Shown: piece by piece, positions 1-5,971 of the stretch
Numbering within the stretch: position 1 is the first letter of the stretch
Layout of the letters: each line of letters starts with the position of its first letter
NCBI GenBank assembly: GCA_041609895.1
Contig: JBFIPX010000164.1
Span: forward strand, 1 to 7,657
Length of the DNA: 7,657 bases
Reading direction: 5' to 3'
Source: JAHHLP01 sp041609895
GTDB taxonomy: Bacteria > Bacteroidota > Rhodothermia > Rhodothermales > JABDKH01
Program-made: the position numbers and the translations under genes
The notes under the pieces: generated by a model
What the model was told of the DNA's origin: nothing
The model's input: the letters and a program-made list of their open reading frames with translations, nothing else
Database searches by the model: none

Positions 1-1466
1 ACCGGCACCGGGTAGTTCGCCGTGAAGCACGCGTTGCAGAAGCCGTGCTCTGAACCGCTGGACGTTTCGACCGCGCTCATGAGTCCGTCAACCGACAGGT
101 ACCCAAGCGATTCGACACCCAGCCATTCACGCATCGATTCCACATCCCCATCGAACTGGTTCACGAACAGCTCCTCATGGCTGGGGAAGTCCATGCCGTA
201 GTAGCAAGGCGAAATCACCGGCGGGGACGCGACGCGGAAATGAACCTCTCGGGCTCCAGCCTCCTTGAGCATTCGCACCAGAAACTTGGCGGTAGTTCCG
301 CGAACGACAGAGTCGTCCACGACGACGACGATCCTGTCCTTGAGGACGCCCTCGACCGTATTGAACTTGCAGCGGACTCTCTGTTCGCGCATGTTTTGAC
401 CCGGCGAGATAAAGGTCCGGCCGATGTAATGATTCCGGATCAGCCCGATTTCGAATCTGCATCGGTGACCCATCTTCTGGCACTCGGATACATAACCCAA
501 TGCCGCCGTGTTGGAGGAGTCGGGTACAGAGATCACTATGGGCTGCTTCTCGTCCGGCGGTACCATCGGAACGGGTTCATCGTGAGCTAGCTGCTTTCCG
601 ATCTTGCGACGAACCTTGTCGACCATCTCTCCGAAGATCTTGGAGTCCGGCCGAGAGAAATAGACGTACTCGAAGATGCACTGGCTGACGCGGTAGCGGC
701 TTGGCAGCTTGAACGACCGAAAATTGCCGCTCTCGCATCCCGACTGATCGATAACAAGGATCTCACCCGGTTCTACATCGCGCACATATTCGGCACCGAT
801 CAGATCGAAGGCGCACGTCTCGCTGCCAATGCAATACGCATCTCCTCCGTCGACTCCGCCTCCCTGGAGTCGACCGAGCGCCAAAGGTCGAAAACCACTC
901 GGATCGCGGACGGCGATCAACTCAGAGTCAGTCAGAATGGCGAGCGAGAAGGCTCCCTCAAGCTGAGAAAGAGCGTCGATGATCTGATCCACCTGCTTCT
1001 TTCGGCGGCTCTGTGCAACCAGGTGTAGAATAAGCTCGCTGTCGCTAGTGGACTGAAAGAGCGTCCCACGATCACTGAACGAGCGTCGGAGCTCACGTGC
1101 GTTCGAAAGGTTGCCGTTGTGCGCAAGCGCCAGATTCCCGTTGCGGTAGCTGACCACGAACGGCTGTATGTTTGATCGGTTGGCTGACGCGCCGCTTGTG
1201 GAATAGCGGTTGTGCCCGATCCCCGAGGACCCGAGCAGCGTTGTATCGAAAATCGATGGATCGCTGAATACGTCGAGAACGAGACCGAAGTCGCGCTGGG
1301 CGGGCATCACTCTGCGCTTCTTGTTCTCGTCGTACGTGGAGGTGACAATCCCGCAGGATTCCTGGCCACGATGTTGAAGGGCATGCAGCCCGTAGTAGAT
1401 CGACCGGGAGGCATCACGAGAATTGAAGATTCCGAATACCCCGCAGTACTCTCTGATTTGACGCAT
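1..1466 (-). CDS. purF: Amidophosphoribosyltransferase (glutamine PRPP amidotransferase), C-terminal end cut by window edge
   Basis: First committed step of de novo purine synthesis: PRPP plus glutamine gives 5-phosphoribosylamine, in the cytosol. The reading frame is open from ATG at 1466 to the window edge (488 codons); only the last few residues and the stop lie outside. The N-terminal glutaminase domain (about 8-240) has the nucleophile in EYCGVFGI (Cys8), HNRYST (85-90), HNGN (116-119) and SDSE (141-144). The phosphoribosyltransferase domain (about 265-460) has the PRPP loop VVVVDDSVVRGTT (380-392). Cys218 (SETCAF), Cys421 (SPCYYG), Cys477 and Cys480 (CNAC) match the four [4Fe-4S] ligands of the Bacillus-type enzyme. 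Cys8 follows a seven-residue leader that must be removed to free the catalytic N-terminus, as in Bacillus PurF. It is the last visible gene of the CNNM operon, 23 bases after the YfiM-like stop. No clear SD; a weak TAGTTTTA (1503-1496) could be a secondary promoter. Confidence 0.97.
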   Translation of the reverse strand, partial: MRQIREYCGVFGIFNSRDASRSIYYGLHALQHRGQESCGIVTSTYDENKKRRVMPAQRDFGLVLDVFSDPSIFDTTLLGSSGIGHNRYSTSGASANRSNIQPFVVSYRNGNLALAHNGNLSNARELRRSFSDRGTLFQSTSDSELILHLVAQSRRKKQVDQIIDALSQLEGAFSLAILTDSELIAVRDPSGFRPLALGRLQGGGVDGGDAYCIGSETCAFDLIGAEYVRDVEPGEILVIDQSGCESGNFRSFKLPSRYRVSQCIFEYVYFSRPDSKIFGEMVDKVRRKIGKQLAHDEPVPMVPPDEKQPIVISVPDSSNTAALGYVSECQKMGHRCRFEIGLIRNHYIGRTFISPGQNMREQRVRCKFNTVEGVLKDRIVVVVDDSVVRGTTAKFLVRMLKEAGAREVHFRVASPPVISPCYYGMDFPSHEELFVNQFDGDVESMREWLGVESLGYLSVDGLMSAVETSSGSEHGFCNACFTANYPVP

Positions 1467-1489
1467 GCCTTGATTCTGATTCGGTGTAT

Positions 1490-2020
1490 CTACAGTAAAA
1501 CTACGGCGACGGCGAGCGCGATGCCCGCGGCGTCAGCCACGAGGTCTCTCCGGCTGAAGAAGCCGGAGCCGTATTTCCGATCGTACAACTCCTTGCCAAG
1601 CCCCGCCGCAGCCGCGACTCCGGCAGAAACTGGGAGCGCTCCGCGTTCCCGCACGCTGAGTTTGTTCACAAGCACGTACTGCGTACCCAGAGTGAACAGA
1701 AAACCGAACGTCACGTGCTCGGCCTTGTCGAAGGCAATCCACGGATCCTCCGGGCGCGGACTATTCGACGATGTCGTCTCCGGGGCAGCGCTGTGGGCGA
1801 GTGAGCCGTACAACAGTCCCGCTCTGAGCGATGATCCTGTTGGTATCTCGAATTCCGGGTGCAGATTCTGACCGGAAGCGGCGGAGGTGGTAAGGGCGAA
1901 AACCATGACAGCAGCCGACAGATGCCGCGAAGGCATGCGCAGCGAGGGCCAGAACTGAACCGGTCGCCGGGGAAGACATCTTGCTGAATGGAGCTGCTTT
2001 CTCAAGTGGTGGTCGGTCAT
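1490..2020 (-). CDS. Small exported/membrane protein, YfiM/DUF2279-like
   Basis: Function unknown. The 176-residue frame has a long basic N-terminus, a signal-peptide-like stretch (about 29-50, ending ASG-Q), a low-complexity Ser/Pro linker (about 76-92), and a conserved-looking domain with FDKAEHVTFGF (98-108), GKELYDRK (142-149) and FSRRDLVADAAG (155-166). This pattern (DKAxH, then KExYD, then a Gly/Phe and RDLxxDxxG run) resembles the YfiM/DUF2279 family of predicted periplasmic lipoproteins. No lipobox Cys is seen here. Three weakly hydrophobic segments (about 101-119, 128-141, 160-176) could be membrane associated. The ATG at 2020 overlaps the CNNM stop as ATGA, which suggests translational coupling. 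A start at Met29 (1936) would give a more normal signal peptide but leaves 80 untranslated bases; neither site has a clear SD. Being next to the CNNM protein suggests an envelope role, which is inference. Confidence 0.8.
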   Translation of the reverse strand: MTDHHLRKQLHSARCLPRRPVQFWPSLRMPSRHLSAAVMVFALTTSAASGQNLHPEFEIPTGSSLRAGLLYGSLAHSAAPETTSSNSPRPEDPWIAFDKAEHVTFGFLFTLGTQYVLVNKLSVRERGALPVSAGVAAAAGLGKELYDRKYGSGFFSRRDLVADAAGIALAVAVVLL

Positions 2021-3390
2021 TCGGAGGGGTCCGCCGCTGCTATCTCATCCTCATCGAGCACGGTAACGTCCGCAAGCTTGATTCGCCGGTTGTCGACTTC
2101 GTGCACGATAATCCTCAGCCGGTGATACCGGAGCTCGTCACCACTCGACGGAATGGTGCCTGAAAGATCAAGAATGAGGCCCCCGAGCGTTTCGAAGTCG
2201 AAGGCAGCCGTGTCGAGCTGGATCTCGAGTATCTCGTTGAGTTCGTCGAGATCAATCCGCGCATCAAAACGATACGTGCCCTCGGCGATCTGCTCGTAAA
2301 GAGGTTGCTCGGAATCATCGTATTCATCCCTGATGTCTCCGACAATCTCTTCGAGGATATCCTCCAGCGTGACCAGCCCAGCCGTACCGCCGTATTCGTC
2401 GACAACGATAGCGATGTGCGTGCTTCGGGCCTGAAACTCCTTGAGAAGGTCATCCAGCTTTTTTCCCGCCGGCACGAAAAGGGCTTTCCGGGAGATGTCC
2501 GTCCAGTTGACCTCCTGGTGTGGGCGGCCGTTCGTTGAGAGGTACGGAAGAAGGTCCTTGGCGTGGATAATCCCGAGAATATTGTCGAGGTGTTCCACGT
2601 AAAGCGGCATGCGCGAATGGCCGCTTTCCCGGATTACGTCCAGGGCTTCCTCGAGCTTGAGTGAGATTTCGAGTGCCACGATGTCGAGGCGACTCACCAT
2701 CACTTCGCGAACGGTCGTCTCCCCAAACTCCACGATCGAATGGATCAGCTCACGCTCGTCTTCCTCGAGGGTACCGTGTGCCTCGCCGATCTCTGCCATG
2801 GCCTTAACGTCGTCGCCAGAGAGGCGGCGCGCCGGAGTGAATCGGCCGTGCATCGTCTTGGTTACCGCGGCGATCGATTTGGAGGCCGGGTAGAGCACCC
2901 GGTGCAAAGCCAACAGGAAGCCGGAGACGAGTCTTGCGAACCGGAGAGAGCTTCGGCGCGCGAGCAGCTTCGGCGTTATCTCGGCTACGACGAGGATCAC
3001 AAACGAGAGAACGATCACCTCGCTGAGAACGGTCAGCACCGGGTTCCACGCGAAGAAGTCCGCAACCTGCTTGGTAACGACCGCCGCGATGATGGCCGCG
3101 GCGACGTTTACTGCCGTGTTCAGTATCAGAATCGACACGAGCACCTCGCGCGGTTGCTCGAGGAGCTTCATGACCCGGGCGCTGGCACGGTCCTCCGCCT
3201 CAGCCAACTTCTCGCGTGCCGACCAGTCAAGCGAGAATAACGCGACCTCGGACCCGGAGAACAGCGCCGAGCAAAGGAGTAGCAGCAGAAATATCCCGAA
3301 TTCGACAGCGAGTGTCGTAGGATCCAGCGAGGGACCGGGGTAGGACTGTATGAGATTCGTTAGCGTCAGAGACGCAGAGTCAGGATCCAA
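2017..3390 (-). CDS. CNNM/CorC-family transmembrane protein with CBS pair (GldE-like)
   Basis: 457 residues in the usual three-part layout. A DUF21/CNNM membrane domain covers about 29-175, with helices near 29-51, 85-107, 117-139 and 150-172 and the typical SGSEVALFSL (45-54). A CBS pair follows (about 224-352; MVSRLDIVAL 231-240, HIAIVVDEYGGTAGLVTLED 325-344). A CorC/HlyC C-terminal domain covers about 368-446. Family members are linked to Mg2+ or other cation export. In gliding Bacteroidota the close relative GldE is needed for motility and is often encoded beside ssb. The motif and the nearby ssb fit a GldE-like label, but motility cannot be inferred: no gldD is seen. The start is TTG (3390), the only conventional start between an in-frame TGA upstream and the first helix; the next ATG is at residue 75, past that helix. 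No SD. It is the first gene of the operon with the YfiM-like gene and purF. Confidence 0.93.
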   Translation of the reverse strand: MDPDSASLTLTNLIQSYPGPSLDPTTLAVEFGIFLLLLLCSALFSGSEVALFSLDWSAREKLAEAEDRASARVMKLLEQPREVLVSILILNTAVNVAAAIIAAVVTKQVADFFAWNPVLTVLSEVIVLSFVILVVAEITPKLLARRSSLRFARLVSGFLLALHRVLYPASKSIAAVTKTMHGRFTPARRLSGDDVKAMAEIGEAHGTLEEDERELIHSIVEFGETTVREVMVSRLDIVALEISLKLEEALDVIRESGHSRMPLYVEHLDNILGIIHAKDLLPYLSTNGRPHQEVNWTDISRKALFVPAGKKLDDLLKEFQARSTHIAIVVDEYGGTAGLVTLEDILEEIVGDIRDEYDDSEQPLYEQIAEGTYRFDARIDLDELNEILEIQLDTAAFDFETLGGLILDLSGTIPSSGDELRYHRLRIIVHEVDNRRIKLADVTVLDEDEIAAADPSE

Positions 3391-3441
3391 TGCAGGCGAG
3401 GGCGACGACCCTCGATTAATTCAACGACCGACTCGGGATAC

Positions 3442-3449
3442 CAAATATA
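3442..3449 (-). promoter_or_regulatory. Bacteroidota-type -7 promoter element TATATTTG
   Basis: The minus strand reads TATATTTG, an exact match to the TAnnTTTG consensus of the Bacteroidota housekeeping sigma factor. A start of transcription near 3437 would leave a leader of about 47 bases before the TTG of the CNNM gene. I see no good TTTG at the -33 position. A short inverted repeat CGGCA-CA-TGCCG (3459-3470) lies just upstream, where a regulator or the -33 contact would sit. It gives the CNNM, YfiM-like and purF genes transcription separate from the transporter upstream. Confidence 0.5.
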
Positions 3450-3522
3450 CGACGACGGCGGCACATGCCGGTTTCGCGGGTGACGCTGGGAATCATCCAA
3501 CCAGTAGCTCCGACGAAGCCGT

Positions 3523-4896
3523 CTAGAAGTAGTTGCCTGTGATTATGATGAACACGAGCACAATGGCTACCGCCACCGGGCACACATAACGCACCAGGAA
3601 ACCGAACAGTGGCGCTGCTGGAAGCTTGAAGCCACCGACCTCCAGAGACTCAACGGCCTTTGGGACGCCCCACTTCCACCCCACGAAGACACATATGAGT
3701 ATCGCGCCAATGCTGAGTGAGTAGTTGCCCCAGACGTTGTTATTGATCGTCAGGAAGTCCCACGCAAAGAGGCCGTCTGCACCGAGGAAATCTACGGCGC
3801 CTTGCGAGAGCGCAGATGGCACGCCGATCACGAAGCAGATGCCCCCGACGATCCATGCGGCCTTGCTGCGCTTCCAATCCCGCTCGTCGACCAGGTAGGA
3901 GACCACTACCTCCAACAAACTGATGGTCGACGTCAGCGCAGCTATCGCCAGCAGGAAATAGAACGCGACAGCAAACAGTCCGCCCGCCGGCAGACTACCG
4001 AAGATGGTAGGCAGCACGATAAAGACGAGGCCCGGTCCGCCTCCCGCCTCTGCCCCGACAGAGAAAACGGCAGGAAAGATGATCAGTCCAGCGATGATGG
4101 CGATGAAAGTGTCGAAGATCGCTACTGATGCACCGGCGAAAGGAAGGTTTTCCGTTTTCGGGAAGTAAGAGCCGTAGGTGATCATGGCGCCCATGCCGAG
4201 GCTGAGGCTAAAAAGCGCCTGTCCCAGAGCACTCATGACGACGCCGACCGTCAGTTTGGAGAAGTCCGGCATGAACAGATACTCAACCCCTGCGAAGCCG
4301 CCGGGGAGCGAGATTGATCGGACTGCAAGAATGATGAGGATCACGAGCAGTAGCGGCATCAGTATGCGTGTTGCCCGCTCGATGCCGCCTGAAATCCCGC
4401 CGCGTACAACACCGATCGTTAGAAGGATGAAGACGCCCGTGAGAACGATGGCGAGCAACGGGTCGGAGACGATCTCATTGAAGAGCGCGAGGCTACCATC
4501 CGAAGTCATGCTCTCCGCGAAGCCACCGGAAACAGCCTTGAAGAGATAGGCCAGCGTCCATCCGGCGATTACGGCATAGAAGGCGAGGATGCCAAAGCCC
4601 GTTAGAACTCCAAGGCCGCCGACAGCCGGCCACCATGTGTCGGGAACGAGCGCTTTGAAGGCTCCGACCGGGTTCCGCTCCGTCTTTCTACCCACCGACA
4701 GCTCGGCGAGCAGTACCGGTACGCCAATCAGTGCGACGAAGATGAGATAGATGAGTACGAACGCACCCCCGCCGTTTTCACCCGCGGTATACGGGAAACG
4801 CCAGATGTTACCGAGGCCGATGGCTGAGCCGGCAGCAGCCAGGATGAAGCCGGTCTTCGAGGTCCAGGTGCCGCGTTCCGACGGAGTTATGGCCAT
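3523..4896 (-). CDS. Sodium-dependent transporter, NSS/SLC6 family (11-helix type)
   Basis: A Na+-coupled symporter of the LeuT fold, probably taking up an amino acid or similar small solute across the inner membrane; the substrate cannot be read from sequence. From ATG at 4896 it has 457 residues. Helix 1 carries the family signature AAAGSAIGLGNIWRFPY (20-36), including Ala/Asn residues that bind Na1 in LeuT. Helix 6 has GQALFSLSLGMGAMITYGSY (225-244). Helix 8 has ALTSTIS (320-326), matching the LeuT Thr/Ser Na2 site. The protein ends right after the helix that aligns with LeuT helix 11 (432-453), so it lacks helix 12, as in MhsT and Tyt1. The frame extends to a GTG at 5001 with 35 extra polar residues; I prefer 4896 because family members begin just before this signature. 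No SD at either start. It is probably a single-gene unit: ssb upstream has its own terminator and the CNNM gene downstream its own promoter. Confidence 0.94.
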   Translation of the reverse strand: MAITPSERGTWTSKTGFILAAAGSAIGLGNIWRFPYTAGENGGGAFVLIYLIFVALIGVPVLLAELSVGRKTERNPVGAFKALVPDTWWPAVGGLGVLTGFGILAFYAVIAGWTLAYLFKAVSGGFAESMTSDGSLALFNEIVSDPLLAIVLTGVFILLTIGVVRGGISGGIERATRILMPLLLVILIILAVRSISLPGGFAGVEYLFMPDFSKLTVGVVMSALGQALFSLSLGMGAMITYGSYFPKTENLPFAGASVAIFDTFIAIIAGLIIFPAVFSVGAEAGGGPGLVFIVLPTIFGSLPAGGLFAVAFYFLLAIAALTSTISLLEVVVSYLVDERDWKRSKAAWIVGGICFVIGVPSALSQGAVDFLGADGLFAWDFLTINNNVWGNYSLSIGAILICVFVGWKWGVPKAVESLEVGGFKLPAAPLFGFLVRYVCPVAVAIVLVFIIITGNYF

Positions 4897-5030
4897 GACG
4901 GGAATATTGGTTTGTTGCGATCGCTGGAGGGGTGCCGAATGATATGAAAAAAACGAGAATGGGGGACGAATGTCCTTCCCACTCCCGAGCGAGGATTGCA
5001 CCCCTGCGCGAGCTCGACAGTGACCGTACT

Positions 5031-5173
5031 CGTCATTCCTGCGGAAGCAGGAATCTAGTCCGCCTCGGTGACTGTGCAGCCGGTTGAATTACTCGCTGCG
5101 CTCGTACGTCGGCTCTTCGAGCCTCGTGTCCGGCTCCTCCGCCTGCGCGGGGGAAGGTCCGGCCGGGATGACG
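5031..5173. repeat. MITE-like intergenic repeat with CGTCATYCC inverted ends
   Basis: The left end reads CGTCATTCC (5031-5039) and the right end GGGATGACG (5165-5173), inverted copies with one mismatch, bounding 143 bp. The left end continues into a perfect hairpin, ATTCCTGC-GGAA-GCAGGAAT (5035-5054). An internal hairpin GGCTC-TTC-GAGCC sits at 5111-5123. Short GTCATTCC...GGAAT palindromes of this kind (compare the neisserial dRS3 core ATTCCC-N8-GGGAAT) are widespread as dispersed intergenic repeats. It encodes no protein. That it is multicopy in this genome is inferred from type and cannot be seen from one window. Confidence 0.55.
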
Positions 5174-5201
5174 GATTTCAAAACGACTTCAAGCAATCAA
5201 A

Positions 5202-5213
5202 CGGCCCCCTCTC
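5202..5213 (-). repeat. Second copy of the ssb terminator 3' arm
   Basis: On the minus strand this reads GAGAGGGGGCCG, followed by TTTG. It nearly repeats the terminator's own 3' arm 22 bases earlier (GGGAGGGGGCCG) and pairs with the 5' arm CGGCCCCCTCTC at all 12 positions, whereas the proximal arm needs one T-G wobble. It could act as a competing or backup arm, or be a relic of a small duplication. Confidence 0.6.
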
Positions 5214-5216
5214 GAC

Positions 5217-5252
5217 AAAAAAACGGCCCCCTCCCGAACTGAGAGGGGGCCG
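5217..5252 (-). terminator. Strong intrinsic terminator of ssb
   Basis: On the minus strand, beginning 25 bases after the ssb stop codon, CGGCCCCCTCTC pairs with GGGAGGGGGCCG around the loop AGTTC (5252-5224). This is a 12-pair, almost all G-C stem with one T-G wobble. Seven T follow directly (5223-5217). It should end ssb transcripts before the transporter gene. Confidence 0.93.
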
Positions 5253-5277
5253 ACGGAATCTTATATGTTTCGTGCCA

Positions 5278-5733
5278 CTAGAATGGCAGCTCGTCGTCTG
5301 GCTCGAACGAGAAGTCGTCTGAATCCGCGACCTGTCCTGCGGGCTGTGGGGCCCGACTCTGGTATGACGGTCCGCCGCCGCCTGTCCCGTTCTCGGGTCC
5401 GCGGCCGCTGAGGATCATCATCTCGCGCGCCTTGACTTCAGTAACGTACTTCGTATTGCCGTCACGGTCGTCATAGGAACGCGTCTGCAGTGAGCCCTCG
5501 AAGTAGACCTGCGATCCTTTCTTCAGATACTCTGCACAGATCTCGGCCAGCCTCGCCCACGCGACGATCGTGTGCCACTCTGTCCGTTCGACCAATTGTC
5601 CGCTCGCGTCCTTGTACGACTCGTTGGTGGCCAGCCGCATATTGCAGACAGCCGTGCCCGAGCCCGTATAGCGCAGCTCGGGATCCTGCCCGAGATTGCC
5701 GATGAGAATGACCTTGTTAACTCCACGTGCCAT
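5278..5733 (-). CDS. ssb: Single-stranded DNA-binding protein
   Basis: Coats single-stranded DNA during replication, repair and recombination and recruits partner proteins through its C-terminal tip. It has 151 residues, a usual length. The OB-fold (about 1-108) opens with NKVILIGNLGQDPELRYT (6-23) and has TEWHTIVAWARLAE (51-64), whose Trp53 and Trp59 lie where E. coli SSB has base-stacking aromatics, then KGSQVYFEGSLQTRSYDD (72-89). A Gly/Pro/Gln-rich disordered linker (about 110-138) leads to an acidic tail ending in DDELPF (146-151), the partner-binding tip. The start is set by ATG at 5733 with AGGAGG seven bases upstream. It is flanked by its own terminator and divergent from mazG, so it is probably monocistronic. 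ssb-gldE proximity is common in Bacteroidota; here the transporter sits between them. Confidence 0.98.
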   Translation of the reverse strand: MARGVNKVILIGNLGQDPELRYTGSGTAVCNMRLATNESYKDASGQLVERTEWHTIVAWARLAEICAEYLKKGSQVYFEGSLQTRSYDDRDGNTKYVTEVKAREMMILSGRGPENGTGGGGPSYQSRAPQPAGQVADSDDFSFEPDDELPF

Positions 5734-5740
5734 TAGTACA

Positions 5741-5746
5741 CCTCCT
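5741..5746 (-). promoter_or_regulatory. Shine-Dalgarno site of ssb (AGGAGG)
   Basis: A full AGGAGG followed by TG, seven bases before the ssb ATG. It fixes the start and is the only canonical SD in the window; the other starts have none or only a weak match. Confidence 0.9.
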
Positions 5747-5790
5747 GAGTGTTAGAACTTCACGAACCCCTGGCGATTCTACATGAGCCC

Positions 5791-5806
5791 ACCGGCCGCG
5801 ACCGGT
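5791..5806. repeat. 16-bp near-perfect palindrome upstream of ssb (possible operator)
   Basis: ACCGGCCGCGACCGGT is its own reverse complement except for one mismatched pair. It ends nine bases upstream of a TAGAAT hexamer (5781-5776), where a -35 region or regulator site for ssb would lie. No known regulator consensus is recognised; a short GC-rich palindrome can also arise by chance. Confidence 0.35.
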
Positions 5807-5829
5807 CATTCCTGCTTCTCAGCACGAAT
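5805..5829. repeat. Decayed copy of the GTCATTCCTGC repeat hairpin
   Basis: GTCATTCCTGC here (5805-5815) is identical to 5032-5042 in the repeat on the other side of ssb and has the same orientation. The hairpin ATTCCTGC-TTCTCA-GCACGAAT (5808-5829) has one mismatched pair, as expected of an old copy or a solo end. No matching right end is found nearby. Confidence 0.4.
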
Positions 5830-5963
5830 CAACCAGGAGATGTAGCTTTTTCCCCGGCTTCTCCGAGGTCAGTGATTACTATCTAGACACCGACAGGTGC
5901 CCGGGCGTAACCTCCGGAAACTGAATCCATCAGGTCTCCAGGGAGTCGAAAGAGTCGCAGCGA

Positions 5964-5971
5964 TCTATTTG
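5964..5971 (+). promoter_or_regulatory. Candidate promoter element for mazG (TCTATTTG)
   Basis: One base off the Bacteroidota TAnnTTTG element. A transcript starting near 5976 would reach the preferred mazG ATG at 6056 after about 80 bases. No -33 TTTG is seen at the usual distance, so the call is weak. Confidence 0.3.

Larger units (their letters stand above)
4897..5277. other. Non-coding stretch between transporter and ssb
   Basis: 381 bases with no credible gene. Read from the ssb side it holds the ssb terminator, a second copy of one terminator arm, and the MITE-like repeat, then the leader of the transporter gene. Transporter promoter candidates are weak: TATCAT (4944-4939) preceded by seven T, with no recognisable -35, and TCGTTTTG (5186-5179), one base off TAnnTTTG but about 280 bases from the start codon. 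Plus-strand reading frames here cross the hairpins and are not believable as genes. Confidence 0.6.

Noticed and set aside
1212..1871. 219-residue plus-strand open frame
   Set aside because: It lies opposite the start of purF and most of the YfiM-like gene, both with recognisable motifs; its translation has no family features.
2740..3240. 166-residue plus-strand frame, rich in Arg/Glu
   Set aside because: Opposite strand of the CNNM membrane and linker region; composition typical of an antisense reading.
3512..3523. GACG-AAGC-CGTC hairpin at the transporter stop as terminator
   Set aside because: Only four pairs and no T-tract follows, so no terminator is claimed for the transporter gene.
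4897..5001. 35-residue N-terminal extension of the transporter from GTG 5001
   Set aside because: Polar, Ser/Gln-rich residues not found in the family; the ATG at 4896 lies just before the conserved first helix.
5068..5322. 84-residue plus-strand frame through the repeat, terminator and ssb 3' end
   Set aside because: It crosses the MITE-like repeat and the GC-rich terminator stem; no gene-like features.
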